A DNA stretch of 64,000 nucleotides, taken from the NCBI RefSeq assembly GCF_000002235.5, contig NW_022145532.1, positions 1,225,380 to 1,289,379 on the forward strand, in the 5' to 3' direction. This stretch comes from Strongylocentrotus purpuratus. Taxonomy: Eukaryota > Echinodermata > Echinoidea > Camarodonta > Strongylocentrotidae. Positions 45,850 to 59,600 of this stretch are shown here, piece after piece (position 1 is the first letter of the stretch; every line of letters starts with the position of its first letter). The notes beneath the pieces are model-generated. The model made no database searches, was not told the origin of the DNA, and saw nothing but the letters and a program-made list of their open reading frames with translations. A program made the translations under genes and the position numbers.

Positions 45850-48800
45850 AAAAAAAAACCCGAGGTAGAAAGAAGTAGCCGGGAATCGAACCGAGTACAT
45901 TTGCGTTGTGAAGCGATGTCTTATCCACATGACCACTATGCTTCACTGTTATGAACTTGTTCGGTTACAAATTTAACACTTTCTGGTGTTAATGACTTTA
46001 AAAAATATGCTGATGAACTACTTTTACTCCTTTGTTGAGGAGGAGGGGGTGTCCCCTTAACAAACAAAAAAAGAGAAGGACAAATTAATATGCAGAAAAA
46101 AATGATAAAAAAAAAAAACGAGGTAGAAAGGCAAAGCCGGGAGTCGAACCGAGTACATCTGCATTGTGAAACGATGGCTTATCCACATGACCACTGTGCT
46201 TCTCTGTTATTAACTTGTTCGGTTCAAGATGTTAACACTTTATAATGTTAATGACTTTAAAAGATATGCTGATAAACTAAATTTTCTCCTTTGTTGAGGA
46301 AGAGGGGGTGTCCCCTAAACAAAAAAAAAGATGAAAAAAAAACCCGAGGTAGAAAGGAGTAGCCGGGAATCGAACCGAGTACATTTGCATTGTAAAGCGA
46401 CGTCTTATCCACATGACCACTATGCTTCACCATTATTAACTTGTTCGGTTCAAGATGTTAACACTTTCTGGTGTTAATGACTTTAAAAGATATGCTTATA
46501 AACTACTTGTACTCCTTTGTTGAGGAGTAGGGGGTGTCCCCTTAACAAAAAAAAAAGAGAAGGACAGATTAATATGCAGGAAAAAATGATTAAAAAAAAA
46601 CGAAAAGAAAGGCAAAGCCGGGAGTCGAACCGAGTACATCTGCATTGTGAAGCGATATCTTATCCACATGACCACTGTGCTTCACTGTTATTAACTTGTT
46701 CGGTTCAAGATGTTAACACTTTCTAATGTTTATAAGTTTAAAAGATATACTGATAAACTAATTTTACTCCTTTGTTGAGGAAGAGGGGGTGTCCCCTAAA
46801 AAAAAAAAAAAGATGAAAAAAAAAAAACCCGAGGTAGAAAGGAGTAGCCGGGAATCGAACCGAGTACATTTGCATTGCGAAGCGATGTCTTATCCACATG
46901 ACCACTATGCTTCAATGTTATGAACTTGTTCGGTTCAAGATGTTAACACTTTCTGGTGTTAATGACTTTAAAAAATATGCTGATAAACTACTTTTACTCC
47001 TTTGTTGAGGAGTAGGGGGTGTCCCCTTAACAAAAAAAAGAGAAGGACAAATTAATATGCAGAAAAAAATGATAAAAAAAAAACGAAAAGAAAGGCAAAG
47101 CCGGGAGTCGAACCGAGTACATCTGCATTGTGAAGCGATGGCTTATCCACATGACCACTGTGCTTCACTGTTATTAACTTGTTCGGTTCAAGATGTTAAC
47201 ACTTTCTAATGTAAATAAATTTAAAAGATATACTGATAAACTAATTTTACTCCTTTGTTCAGGAAGAGGGGGTGTCCCCTAAACAAAAAAAAGATGAAGA
47301 AAAAAAACCCGAGGTAGAAAGAAGTAGCCGGGAATCGAACCGAGTACATTTGCATTGTGAAGCGATGTCTTATTTACATGACCACTATGCTTCACTGTTA
47401 TGAACTGGTTCGGTTCAAGATTTTAACACTTTCTGGTGTTAATGACTTTAAAAAATATGCTGATAAACTACTTTTACTCCTTTGTTGAGAAGTAGGGGGT
47501 GTCCCCTTAACAAAAAAAAAAGAGAAGGACAAATTAATATGCAGAAAAAAATGATTAAAAAAAAACGAAAAGAAAGGCAAAGCCGGGAGTCGAACCGAGT
47601 ACATCTGCATTGTGAAGCGGTGGCTTATCCACATGACCACTGTGCTTCACTGTTAATAACTTGTTCGGTTCAAGATGTTAACACTTTCTAATGTAAATAA
47701 ATTTAAAAGATATACTGATAAACTAACTTTACTCCTTTGTTGAGGAAGAGGGGGTGTCCCCTAAACAAAAAAAAAGATGAAAAAAAAAAAAATCCCGAGG
47801 TAGAAAGGAGTAGCCGGGAATCGAACCGAGTACATTTGCATTGTGAAGCGATGTCTTATCCACATGACCACTATGCTTCACTGTTATTAACTTGTTCGGT
47901 TCAAGATGTTAACACTTTCTGGTGTTAATGACTTTAAAAAATATGCTGATAAACTACTTTTACTCCTTTGTTGAGGAGTAGGGGGTGTCCCCTTAACAAA
48001 AAAAAAAGAGAAGGACAGATTAATATGCAGAAAAAAATGATTAAAAAAAAACGAAAAGAAAGGCAAAGCCGGGAGTCGAACCGAGTACATCTGCATTGTG
48101 AAGCGATATCTTATCCACATGACCACTGTGCTTCACTGTTATTAACTTGTTCGGTTCAAGATGTTAACACTTTCTAATGTTAATAAGTTTAAAAGATATA
48201 CTGATAAACTAATTTTACTCCTTTGTTGAGGAAGATGGGGTGTCCCCTAAACAACAAAAAAAGATGAAAAAAAAAAACCCGAGGTAGAAAGGAGTAGCCG
48301 GGAATCGAACCGAGTACATTTGCATTGCGAAGCGATGTCTTATCCACATGACCACTATGCTTCAATGTTATGAACTTGTTTGGTTCAAGATGTTAACACT
48401 TTCTGGTGTTAATGACTTTAAAAAATATGCTGATAAACTACTTTTACTCCTTTGTTGAGGAGTAGGGGGTGTCCCCTTAACAAAAAAAAGAGAAGGACAA
48501 ATTAATATGCAGAAAAAAATGATAAAAAAAACGAAAAGAAAGGCAAAGCCGGGAGTCGAACCGAGTACATCTGCATTGTGAAGCGATGGCTTATCCACAT
48601 GACCACTGTGCTTCGCTGTTATTAACTTGTTCGGTTCAAGATGTTAACACTTTCTAATGTAAATAAATTTAAAAGATATACTGATAAACTAATTTTACTC
48701 CTTTGTTCAGGAAGAGGGGGTGTCCCCTAAACAAAAAAAAAGATGAAGAAAAAAAACCCGAGGTAGAAAGAAGTAGCCGGGAATCGAACCGAGTACATTT

Positions 48801-51600
48801 GCATTGTGAAGCGATGTCTTATCCACATGACCACTATGCTTCACTGTTATGAACTGGTTCGGTTCAAGATTTTAACACTTTCTGGTGTTAATGACTTTAA
48901 AAAATATGCTGATAAACTACTTTTACTCCTTTGTTGAGGAGTAGAGGGTGTCCCCTTAACAAAAAAAAGAGAAGGACAAATTAATATGCAGAAAAAAATG
49001 ATTAAAAAAAAAACGAAAAGAAAGGCAAAGCCGGGAGTCGAACCGAGTACATCTGCATTGTGAAGCGATGGCTTATCCACATGACCACTGTGCTTCACTG
49101 TTAATAACTTGTTCGGTTCAAGATGTTAACACTTTCTAATGTAAATAAATTTAAAAGATATACTGATAAACTAACTTTACTCCTTTGTTGAGGAAGAGGG
49201 GGTGTCCCCTAAACAAAAAAAAAGATGAAAAAAAAAAAAATCCCGAGGTAGAAAGGAGTAGCCGGGAATCGAACCGAGTACATTTGCATTGTGAAGCGAT
49301 GTCTTATCCACATGACCACTATGCTTCACTGTTATTAACTTGTTCGGTTCAAGATGTTAACACTTTCTGGTGTTAATGACTTTAAAAAATATGCTGATAA
49401 ACTACTTTTACTCCTTTGTTGAGGAGTAGGGGGTGTCCCCTTAACAAAAAAAAGAGAAGGACAAATTAATATGCAGAAAAAAATGATAAAAAAAAACGAA
49501 AAGAAAGGCAAAGCCGGGAGTCGAACCGAGTACATCTGCATTGTGAAGCGATGGCTTATCCACATGACCACTATGCTTCACCATTATTAACTTGTTCGGT
49601 TCAAGATGTTAACACTTTCTGGTGTTAATGACTTTAAAAGATATGCTTATAAACTACTTGTACTCCTTTGTTGAGGAGTAGGGGGTGTCCCCTTAACAAA
49701 AAAAAAAGAGAAGGGCAGATTAATATGCAGAAAAAAATGATCAAAAAAAAACGAAAAGAAAGGCAAAGCCGGGAGTCGAACCGAGTACATCTGCATTGTG
49801 AAGCGATATCTTATCCACATGACCACTGTGCTTCACTGTTATTAACTTGTTCGGTTCAAGATGTTAACACTTTCTAATGTTAATAAGTTTAAAAGATATA
49901 CTGATAAACTAATTTTACTCCTTTGTTGAGGAAGATGGGGTGTCCCCTAAACAACAAAAAAAGATGAAAAAAAAAAACCCGAGGTAGAAAGGAGTAGTCG
50001 GGAATCGAACCGAGTACATTTGCATTGCGAAGCGATGTCTTATCCACATGACCACTATGCTTCAATGTTATGAACTTGTTTGGTTCAAGATGTTAACACT
50101 TTCTGGTGTTAATGACTTTAAAAAATATGCTGATAAACTACTTTTACTCCTTTGTTGAGGAGTAGGGGGTGTCCCCTTAACAAAAAAAAGAGAAGGACAA
50201 ATTAATATGCAGAAAAAAATGATAAAAAAAAACGAAAAGAAAGGCAAAGCCGGGAGTCGAACCGAGTACATCTGCATTGTGAAGCGATGGCTTATCCACA
50301 TGACCACTGTGCTTCGCTGTTATTAACTTGTTCGGTTCAAGATGTTAACACTTTCTAATGTAAATAAATTTAAAAGATATACTGATAAACTAATTTTACT
50401 CCTTTGTTCAGGAAGAGGGGGTGTCCCCTAAACAAAAAAAAAGATGAAGAAAAAAAACCCGAGGTAGAAAGAAGTAGCCGGGAATCGAACCGAGTACATT
50501 TGCATTGTGAAGCGATGTCTTATCCACATGACCACTATGCTTCACTGTTATGAACTGGTTCGGTTCAAGATTTTAACACTTTCTGGTGTTAATGACTTTA
50601 AAAAATATGCTGATAAACTACTTTTACTCCTTTGTTGAGGAGTAGGGGGTGTCCCCTTAACAAAAAAAAGAGAAGGACAAATTAATATGCAGAAAAAAAT
50701 GATTAAAAAAACAACGAAAAGAAAGGCAAAGCCGGGAGTCGAACCGAGTACATCTGCATTGTGAAGCGATGGCTTATCCACATGACCACTGTGCTTCACT
50801 GTTAATAACTTGTTCGGTTCAAGATGTTAACACTTTCTAATGTAAATAAATTTAAAAGATATACTGATAAACTAACTTTACTCCTTTGTTGAGGAAGAGG
50901 GGGTGTCCCCTAAACAAAAAAAAAGATGAAAAAAAAAAATCCCGAGGTAGAAAGGAGTAGCCGGGAATCGAACCGAGTACATTTGCATTGTGAAGCGATG
51001 TCTTATCCACATGACCACTATGCTTCACTGTTATTAACTTTTTCGGTTCAAGATGTTAACACTTTCTGGTGTTAATGACTTTAAAAAATATGCTGATAAA
51101 CTACTTTTACTCCTTTGTTGAGGAGTAGGGGGTGTCCCCTTAACAAAAAAAAGAAAAGGACAAATTAATATGCAGAAAAAAATGATAAAAAAAAAACGAA
51201 AAGAAAGGGCAAAGCCGGGAGTCGAACCGAGTACATCTGCATTGTGAAGCGATGGCTTATCCACATGACCACTATGCTTCACCATTATTAACTTGTTCGG
51301 TTCAAGATGTTAACACTTTCTGGTGTTAATGACTTTAAAAGATATGCTTATAAACTACTTGTACTCCTTTGTTGAGGAGTAGGGGGTGTCCCCTTAACAA
51401 AAAAAAAAGAGAAGGGCAGATTAATATGCAGAAAAAAATGATCAAAAAAAAACGAAAAGAAAGGCAAAGCCGGGAGTCGAACCGAGTACATCTGCATTGT
51501 GAAGCGATATCTTATCCACATGACCACTGTGCTTCACTGTTATTAACTTGTTCGGTTCAAGATGTTAACACTTTCTAATGTTAATAAGTTTAAAAGATAT
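45850..51600. repeat. Higher-order block, left copy (offset about 6.30 then 4.85 kb)
   Basis: Rare variants at 45.9-47.9 kb (TTTGCGTTG, GAAACGATGG, AAAGCGACGTC, CTTATTTACATG, TTGAGAAGTAGG) reappear about 6,299 bases to the right. From about 49.2 kb to 51.6 kb the offset becomes about 4,850. The difference of 1,448 bases equals about three dimers. Confidence 0.75.
50151..50630 (-). repeat. Representative A+B dimer of the array
   Basis: A monomer 50151-50402 (252 bp) and B monomer 50403-50630 (228 bp). In minus-strand order each has a spacer with the inverted repeat TTAACA..TGTTAA, the 71-nt tRNA-like core, one or two T-runs, the GGGG-TGT-CCCC hairpin and a second inverted repeat around TCAACAAA (TACTCC with GGAGTA in A, weaker in B). 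A has the extra GGACAAATTAATATGCAG segment. This 480-bp dimer is the basic repeat of the right half of the array. Confidence 0.85.
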
Positions 51601-52149
51601 ACTGATAAACTAATTTTACTCCTTTGTTGAGGAAGATGGGTGTCCCCTAAACAACAAAAAAAGATGAAAAAAAAAACCCGAGGTAGAAAGGAGTAGTCGG
51701 GAATCGAACCGAGTACATTTGCATTGCGAAGCGATGTCTTATCCACATGACCACTATGCTTCAATGTTATGAACTTGTTTGGTTCAAGATGTTAACACTT
51801 ATAATGTTAATGACTTTAAAAGATATGTTGATAAACTAAATTTTCTCCTTTGTTGAGGAAGAGGGGGTGTCCTTAAACAAAAAAAAAGATGATGACAAAT
51901 TAATATGCAGAAAAAAATGATTAAAAAAAAAACGAAAAGAAAGGCAAAGCCGGGAGTCGAACCGAGTACATCTACATTGTAAAGCGATGTCTTATCCACG
52001 TGACCACTGTGCTTCACTGTTATTAACTTGTTCGGTTCAAGATGTTAACACTTTCTAATGTTTATAAGTTTAAAAGATATACTGATGAACTAATTTTACT
52101 CCTTTGTTGAGGAAGAGGGGGTGTCCCCTAAAAAAAAAAAAAAGATGAA

Positions 52150-55100
52150 AAAAAAAACCCGAGGTAGAAAGGAGTAGCTGGGAATCGAACCGAGTACATT
52201 TGCGTTGTGAAGCGATGTCTTATCCACATGACCACTATGCTTCACTGTTATGAACTTGTTCGGTTACAAATTTAACACTTTCTGGTGTTAATGACTTCAA
52301 AAAATATGCTGATGAACTACTTTTACTCCTTTGTTGAGGAGGAGGGGGTGTCCCCTTAACAAACAAAAAAAGAGAAGGACAAATTAATATGCAGAAAAAA
52401 ATGATAAAAAAAAAAAAAACGAGGTAGAAAGGCAAAGCCGGGAGTCGAACCGAGTACATCTGCATTGTGAAACGATGGCTTATCCACATGACCACTGTGC
52501 TTCTCTGTTATTAACTTGTTCGGTTCAAGATGTTAACACTTTATAATGTTAATGACTTTAAAAGATATGCTGATAAACTAAATTTTCTCCTTTGTTGAGG
52601 AAGAGGGGGTGTCCCCTAAACAAAAAAAAAGATGAAAAAAAAACCCGAGGTAGAAAGGAGTAGCCGGGAATCGAACCGAGTACATTTGCATTGTAAAGCG
52701 ACGTCTTATCCACATGACCACTATGCTTCACCATTATTAACTTGTTCGGTTCAAGATGTTAACACTTTCTGGTGTTAATGACTTTAAAAGATATGCTTAT
52801 AAACTACTTGTACTCCTTTGTTGAGGAGTAGGGGTGTCCCCTTAACAAAAAAAAAAGAGAAGGACAGATTAATATGCAGGAAAAAATGATTAAAAAAAAA
52901 CGAAAAGAAAGGCAAAGCCGGGAGTCGAACCGAGTACATCTGCATTGTGAAGCGATATCTTATCCACATGACCACTGTGCTTCACTGTTATTAACTTGTT
53001 CGGTTCAAGATGTTAACACTTTCTAATGTTTATAAGTTTAAAAGATATACTGATAAACTAATTTTACTCCTTTGTTGAGGAAGAGGGGGTGTCCCCTAAA
53101 AAAAAAAAAAAGATGAAAAAAAAAAACCCGAGGTAGAAAGGAGTAGCCGGGAATCGAACCGAGTACATTTGCATTGTGAAGCGATGGCTTATCCACATGA
53201 CCACTATGCTTCACTGTTATGAACTTGTTCGGTTCAAGATGTTAACACTTTCTGGTGTTAATGACTTTAAAAAATATGCTGATAAACTACTTTTACTCCT
53301 TTGTTGAGGAGTAGGGGGTGTCCCCTTAACAAAAAAAGAGAAGGACAAATTAATATGCAGAAAAAAATGATAAAAAAAAAACGAAAAGAAAGGCAAAGCC
53401 GGGAGTCGAACCGAGTACATCTGCATTGTGAAGCGATGGCTTATCCACATGACCACTGTGCTTCACTGTTATTAACTTGTTCGGTTCAAGATGTTAACAC
53501 TTTCTAATGTAAATAAATTTAAAAGATATACTGATAAACTAATTTTACTCCTTTGTTCAGGAAGAGGGGGTGTCCCCTAAACAAAAAAAAGATGAAGAAA
53601 AAAACCCCGAGGTAGAAAGAAGTAGCCGGGAATCGAACCGAGTACATTTGCATTGTGAAGCGATGTCTTATTTACATGACCACTATGCTTCACTGTTATG
53701 AACTGGTTCGGTTCAAGATTTTAACACTTTCTGGTGTTAATGACTTTAAAAAAAATGCTGATAAACTACTTTTACTCCTTTGTTGAGAAGTAGGGGGTGT
53801 CCCCTTAACAAAAAAAAAAGAGAAGGACAAATTAATATGCAGAAAAAAATGATTAAAAAAAAAACGAAAAGAAAGGCAAAGCCGGGAGTCGAACCGAGTA
53901 CATCTGCATTGTGAAGCGATGGCTTATCCACATGACCACTGTGCTTCACTGTTAATAACTTGTTCGGTTCAAGATGTTAACACTTTCTAATGTAAATAAA
54001 TTTAAAAGATATACTGATAAACTAACTTTACTCCTTTGTTGAGGAAGAGGGGGTGTCCCCTAAACAAAAAAAAAGATGAAAAAAAAAAAAATCCCGAGGT
54101 AGAAAGGAGTAGCCGGGAATCGAACCGAGTACATTTGCATTGTGAAGCGATGTCTTATCCACATGACCACTATGCTTCACTGTTATTAACTTGTTCGGTT
54201 CAAGATGTTAACACTTTCTGGTGTTAATGACTTTAAAAATATGCTGATAAACTACTTTTACTCCTTTGTTGAGGAGTAGGGGGTGTCCCCTTAACAAAAA
54301 AAAGAGAAGGACAAATTAATATGCAGAAAAAAATGATAAAAAAAAACGAAAAGAAAGGCAAAGCCGGGAGTCGAACCGAGTACATCTGCATTGTGAAGCG
54401 ATGGCTTATCCACATGACCACTATGCTTCACCATTATTAACTTGTTCGGTTCAAGATGTTAACACTTTCTGGTGTTAATGACTTTAAAAGATATGCTTAT
54501 AAACTACTTGTACTCCTTTGTTGAGGAGTAGGGGGTGTCCCCTTAACAAAAAAAAAAGAGAAGGGCAGATTAATATGCAGAAAAAAATGATCAAAAAAAA
54601 ACGAAAAGAAAGGCAAAGCCGGGAGTCGAACCGAGTACATCTGCATTGTGAAGCGATATCTTATCCACATGACCACTGTGCTTCACTGTTATTAACTTGT
54701 TCGGTTCAAGATGTTAACACTTTCTAATGTTAATAAGTTTAAAAGATATACTGATAAACTAATTTTACTCCTTTGTTGAGGAAGATGGGGTGTCCCCTAA
54801 ACAAAAAAAAAGATGAAAAAAAAAACCCGAGGTAGAAAGGAGTAGTCGGGAATCGAACCGAGTACATTTGCATTGCGAAGCGATGTCTTATCCACATGAC
54901 CACTATGCTTCAATGTTATGAACTTGTTTGGTTCAAGATGTTAACACTTTCTGGTGTTAATGACTTTAAAAAATATGCTGATAAACTACTTTTACTCCTT
55001 TGTTGAGGAGTAGGGGGTGTCCCCTTAACAAAAAAAAGAGAAGGACAAATTAATATGCAGAAAAAAATGATAAAAAAAAACGAAAAGAAAGGCAAAGCCG

Positions 55101-56640
55101 GGAGTCGAACCGAGTACATCTGCATTGTGAAGCGATGGCTTATCCACATGACCACTGTGCTTCGCTGTTATTAACTTGTTCGGTTCAAGATGTTAACACT
55201 TTCTAATGTAAATAAATTTAAAAGATATACTGATAAACTAATTTTACTCCTTTGTTCAGGAAGAGGGGGTGTCCCCTAAACAAAAAAAAAGATGAAGAAA
55301 AAAAACCCGAGGTAGAAAGAAGTAGCCGGGAATCGAACCGAGTACATTTGCATTGTGAAGCGATGTCTTATCCACATGACCACTATGCTTCACTGTTATG
55401 AACTGGTTCGGTTCAAGATTTTAACACTTTCTGGTGTTAATGACTTTAAAAAATATGCTGATAAACTACTTTTACTCCTTTGTTGAGGAGTAGGGGGTGT
55501 CCCCTTAACAAAAAAAAGAGAAGGACAAATTAATATGCAGAAAAAAATGATTAAAAAAACAACGAAAAGAAAGGCAAAGCCGGGAGTCGAACCGAGTACA
55601 TCTGCATTGTGAAGCGATGGCTTATCCACATGACCACTGTGCTTCACTGTTAATAACTTGTTCGGTTCAAGATGTTAACACTTTCTAATGTAAATAAATT
55701 TAAAAGATATACTGATAAACTAACTTTACTCCTTTGTTGAGGAAGAGGGGGTGTCCCCTAAACAAAAAAAAAGATGAAAAAAAAAAAAATCCCGAGGTAG
55801 AAAGGAGTAGCCGGGAATCGAACCGAGTACATTTGCATTGTGAAGCAATGTCTTATCCACATGACCACTATGCTTCACTGTTATTAACTTTTTCGGTTCA
55901 AGATGTTAACACTTTCTGGTGTTAATGACTTTAAAAAATATGCTGATAAACTACTTTTACTCCTTTGTTGAGGAGTAGGGGGTGTCCCCTTAACAAAAAA
56001 AAGAAAAGGACAAATTAATATGCAGAAAAAAATGATAAAAAAAAACGAAAAGAAAGGCAAAGCCGGGAGTCGAACCGAGTACATCTGCATTGTGAAGCGA
56101 TGGCTTATCCACATGACCACTATGCTTCACCATTATTAACTTGTTCGGTTCAAGATGTTAACACTTTCTGGTGTTAATGACTTTAAAAGATATGCTTATA
56201 AACTACTTGTACTCCTTTGTTGAGGAGTAGGGGGTGTCCCCTTAACAAAAAAAAAGAGAAGGGCAGATTAATATGCAGAAAAAAATGATCAAAAAAAAAG
56301 AAAAGAAAGGCAAAGCCGGGAGTCGAACCGAGTACATCTGCATTGTGAAGCGATATCTTATCCACATGACCACTGTGCTTCACTGTTATTAACTTGTTCG
56401 GTTCAAGATGTTAACACTTTCTAATGTTAATAAGTTTAAAAGATATACTGATAAACTAATTTTACTCCTTTGTTGAGGAAGATGGGGTGTCCCCTAAACA
56501 ACAAAAAAAGATGAAAAAAAAAACCCGAGGTAGAAAGGAGTAGTCGGGAATCGAACCGAGTACATTTGCATTGCGAAGCGATGTCTTATCCACATGACCA
56601 CTATGCTTCAATGTTATGAACTTGTTTGGTTCAAGATGTT
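52150..56640. repeat. Higher-order block, right copy
   Basis: Counterpart of the 45.85-51.6 kb block, with the 47.9-49.3 kb part missing. The junction is near 54.2 kb. The order of variant monomers is otherwise the same, as expected after unequal exchange between misaligned dimers. Confidence 0.75.
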
Positions 56641-59600
56641 AACACTTTATAATGTTAATGACTTTAAAAGATATGTTGATAAACTAAATTTTCTCCTTTG
56701 TTGAGGAAGAGGGGGTGTCCTTAAACAAAAAAAAAGATGATGACAAATTAATATGCAGAAAAAAATGATTAAAAAAAAAACGAAAAGAAAGGCAAAGCCG
56801 GGAGTCGAACCGAGTACATCTGCATTGTGAAGCGATGGCTTATCCACATGACCACTGTGCTTCGCTGTTATTAACTTGTTCGGTTCAAGATGTTAACACT
56901 TTCTAATGTAAATAAATTTAAAAGATATACTGATAAACTAATTTTACTCCTTTGTTGAGGAAGAGGGGGTGTCCCCTAAACAAAAAAAAGATGAAGAAAA
57001 AAAAACCGAGGTAGAAAGAAGTAGCCGGGAATCGAACCGAGTACATTTGCATTGTGAAGCGATGTCTTATCCACATGACCACTATGCTTCACTGTTATGA
57101 ACTGGTTCGGTTCAAGATTTTAACACTTTCTGGTGTTAATGACTTTAAAAAATATGCTGATAAACTACTTTTACTCCTTTGTTGAGGAGTAGGGGGTGTC
57201 CCCTTAACAAAAAAAAAGAGAAGGACAAATTAATATGCAGAAAAAAATGATTAAAAAAAACACGAAAAGAAAGGCAAAGCCGGGAGTCGAACCGAGTACA
57301 TCTGCATTGTGAAGCGATGGCTTATCCACATGACCACTGTGCTTCACTGTTAATAACTTGTTCGGTTCAAGATGTTAACACTTTCTAATGTAAATAAATT
57401 TAAAAGATATACTGATAAACTAACTTTACTCCTTTGTTGAGGAAGAGGGGGTGTCCCCTAAACAAAAAAAAAGATGAAAAAAAAAAAAAATCCCGAGGTA
57501 GAAAGGAGTAGCCGGGAATCGAACCGAGTACATTTGCATTGTGAAGCAATGTCTTATCCACATGACCACTATGCTTCACTGTTATTGACTTTTTCGGTTC
57601 AAGATGTTAACACTTTCTGGTGTTAATGACTTTAAAAAAATATGCTGATAAACTACTTTTACTCCTTTGTTGAGGAGTAGGGGGTGTCCCCTTAACAAAA
57701 AAAAGAAAAGGACAAATTAATATGCAGAAAAAATGATAAAAAAAAAACGAAAAGAAAGGCAAAGCCGGGAGTCGAACCGAGTACATCTGCATTGTGAAGC
57801 GATGGCTTATCCACATGACCACTATGCTTCACCATTATTAACTTGTTCGGTTCAAGATGTTAACACTTTCTGGTGTTAATGACTTTAAAAGATATGCTGA
57901 TAAACTACTTGTACTCCTTTGTTGAGGAGTAGGGGGTGTCCCTTAACAAAAAAAAAGAGAAGGGCAGATTAATATGCAGAAAAAAATGATCAAAAAAAAA
58001 CGAAAAGAAAGGCAAAGCCGGGAGTCGAACCGAGTACATCTGCATTGTGAAGCGATATCTTATCCACATGACCACTGTGCTTCACTGTTATTAACTTGTT
58101 CGGTTCAAGATGTTAACACTTTCTAATGTTAATAAGTTTAAAAGATATACTGATAAACTAATTTTACTCCTTTGTTGAGGAAGAGGGGGTGTCCCCTAAA
58201 CAACAAAAAAAGATGAAAAAAAAAACCCGAGGTAGAAAGGAGTAGTCGGGAATCGAACCGAGTACATTTGCATTGTGAAGCGATGTCTTATCCACATGAC
58301 CACTATGCTTCAATGTTATGAACTTGTTCGGTTCAAGATGTTAACACTTTCTAATGTTAATGACTTTAAAAGATATGTTGATAAACTAAATTTTACTCCT
58401 TTGTTGAGGAAGAGGGGGTGTCCTTAAACAAAAAAAAAGATGATGACAAATTAATATGCAGAAAAAAATGATTAAAAAAAAAACGAAAAGAAAGGCAAAG
58501 CCGGGAGTCGAACCGAGTACATCTGCATTGTGAAGCGATGTCTTATCCACATGACCACTGTGCTTCACTGTTATTAACTTGTTCGGTTCAAGATGTTAAC
58601 ACTTTCTAATGTAAATAAATTTAAAAAATATACTGATAAACTAATTTTACTCCTTTGTTGAGGAAGAGGGGGTGTCCCCTAAACAAAAAAAAAGATGAAA
58701 AAAAAAAACGCGAGGTAGGAAGGAGTAGCCGGGAATCGAACCGAGTACATTTGCATTGTGAAGCGATGTCTTATCCACATGACCACTATGCTTCACTGTT
58801 ATGAACTTGTTCGGTTCAAGATGTTAACACTTTCTAATGTTAATGAATTTAAAAAATATGCTGATAAACTACTTTTACTCCTTTGTTGAGGAGTAAGGGG
58901 TGTCCCCTTAACAAAAAAAAAAAGAGGAGACAAATTAATATGCAGAAAAAAATGATTAAAAAAAAACGAAAAGAAAAGCAAAGCCGGGAGTCGAACCGAG
59001 TACATCTACATTGTGAAGCGATGTCTTATCCACATGACCACTGTGCTTCTCTGTTATTAACTTGTTCGGTTCAAGATGTTAACACTTTCTAATGTTAATA
59101 CATTTAAAAGATATACTGATAAACTAATTTTACTCCTTTGTTGAGGAAGAGGGGGTGTCCCCTAAACAAAAAAAAAGATGAAAAAAAAACCCGAGGTAGA
59201 AAGGAGTAGCCGGGAATCGAACCGAGTACATTTGCATTGTGAAGCGATGTCTTATCCACATGACCACTATGCTTCACTGTTATTAACTTGTTCGGTTCAA
59301 GATGTTAACACTTTCTGGTGTTAATGACTTTAAAAAATATGCTGATAAACTACTTTTACTCCTTTGTTGAGGAGTAGGGGGTGTCCCCTTAACAACAAAA
59401 AAGAGAAGGACAAATTAATATGCAGAAAAAAATGATTAAAAAAAAAAACGAAAAGAAAGGCAAAGCCGGGAGTCGAACCGAGTACATTTGCATTGTGAAG
59501 CGATGTCTTATCCACATGACCACTATGCTTCACTGTTATTAACTTGTTCGGTTCAAGATGTTAACACTTTCTAAATGTAAATAAATTTAAAAGATATACT

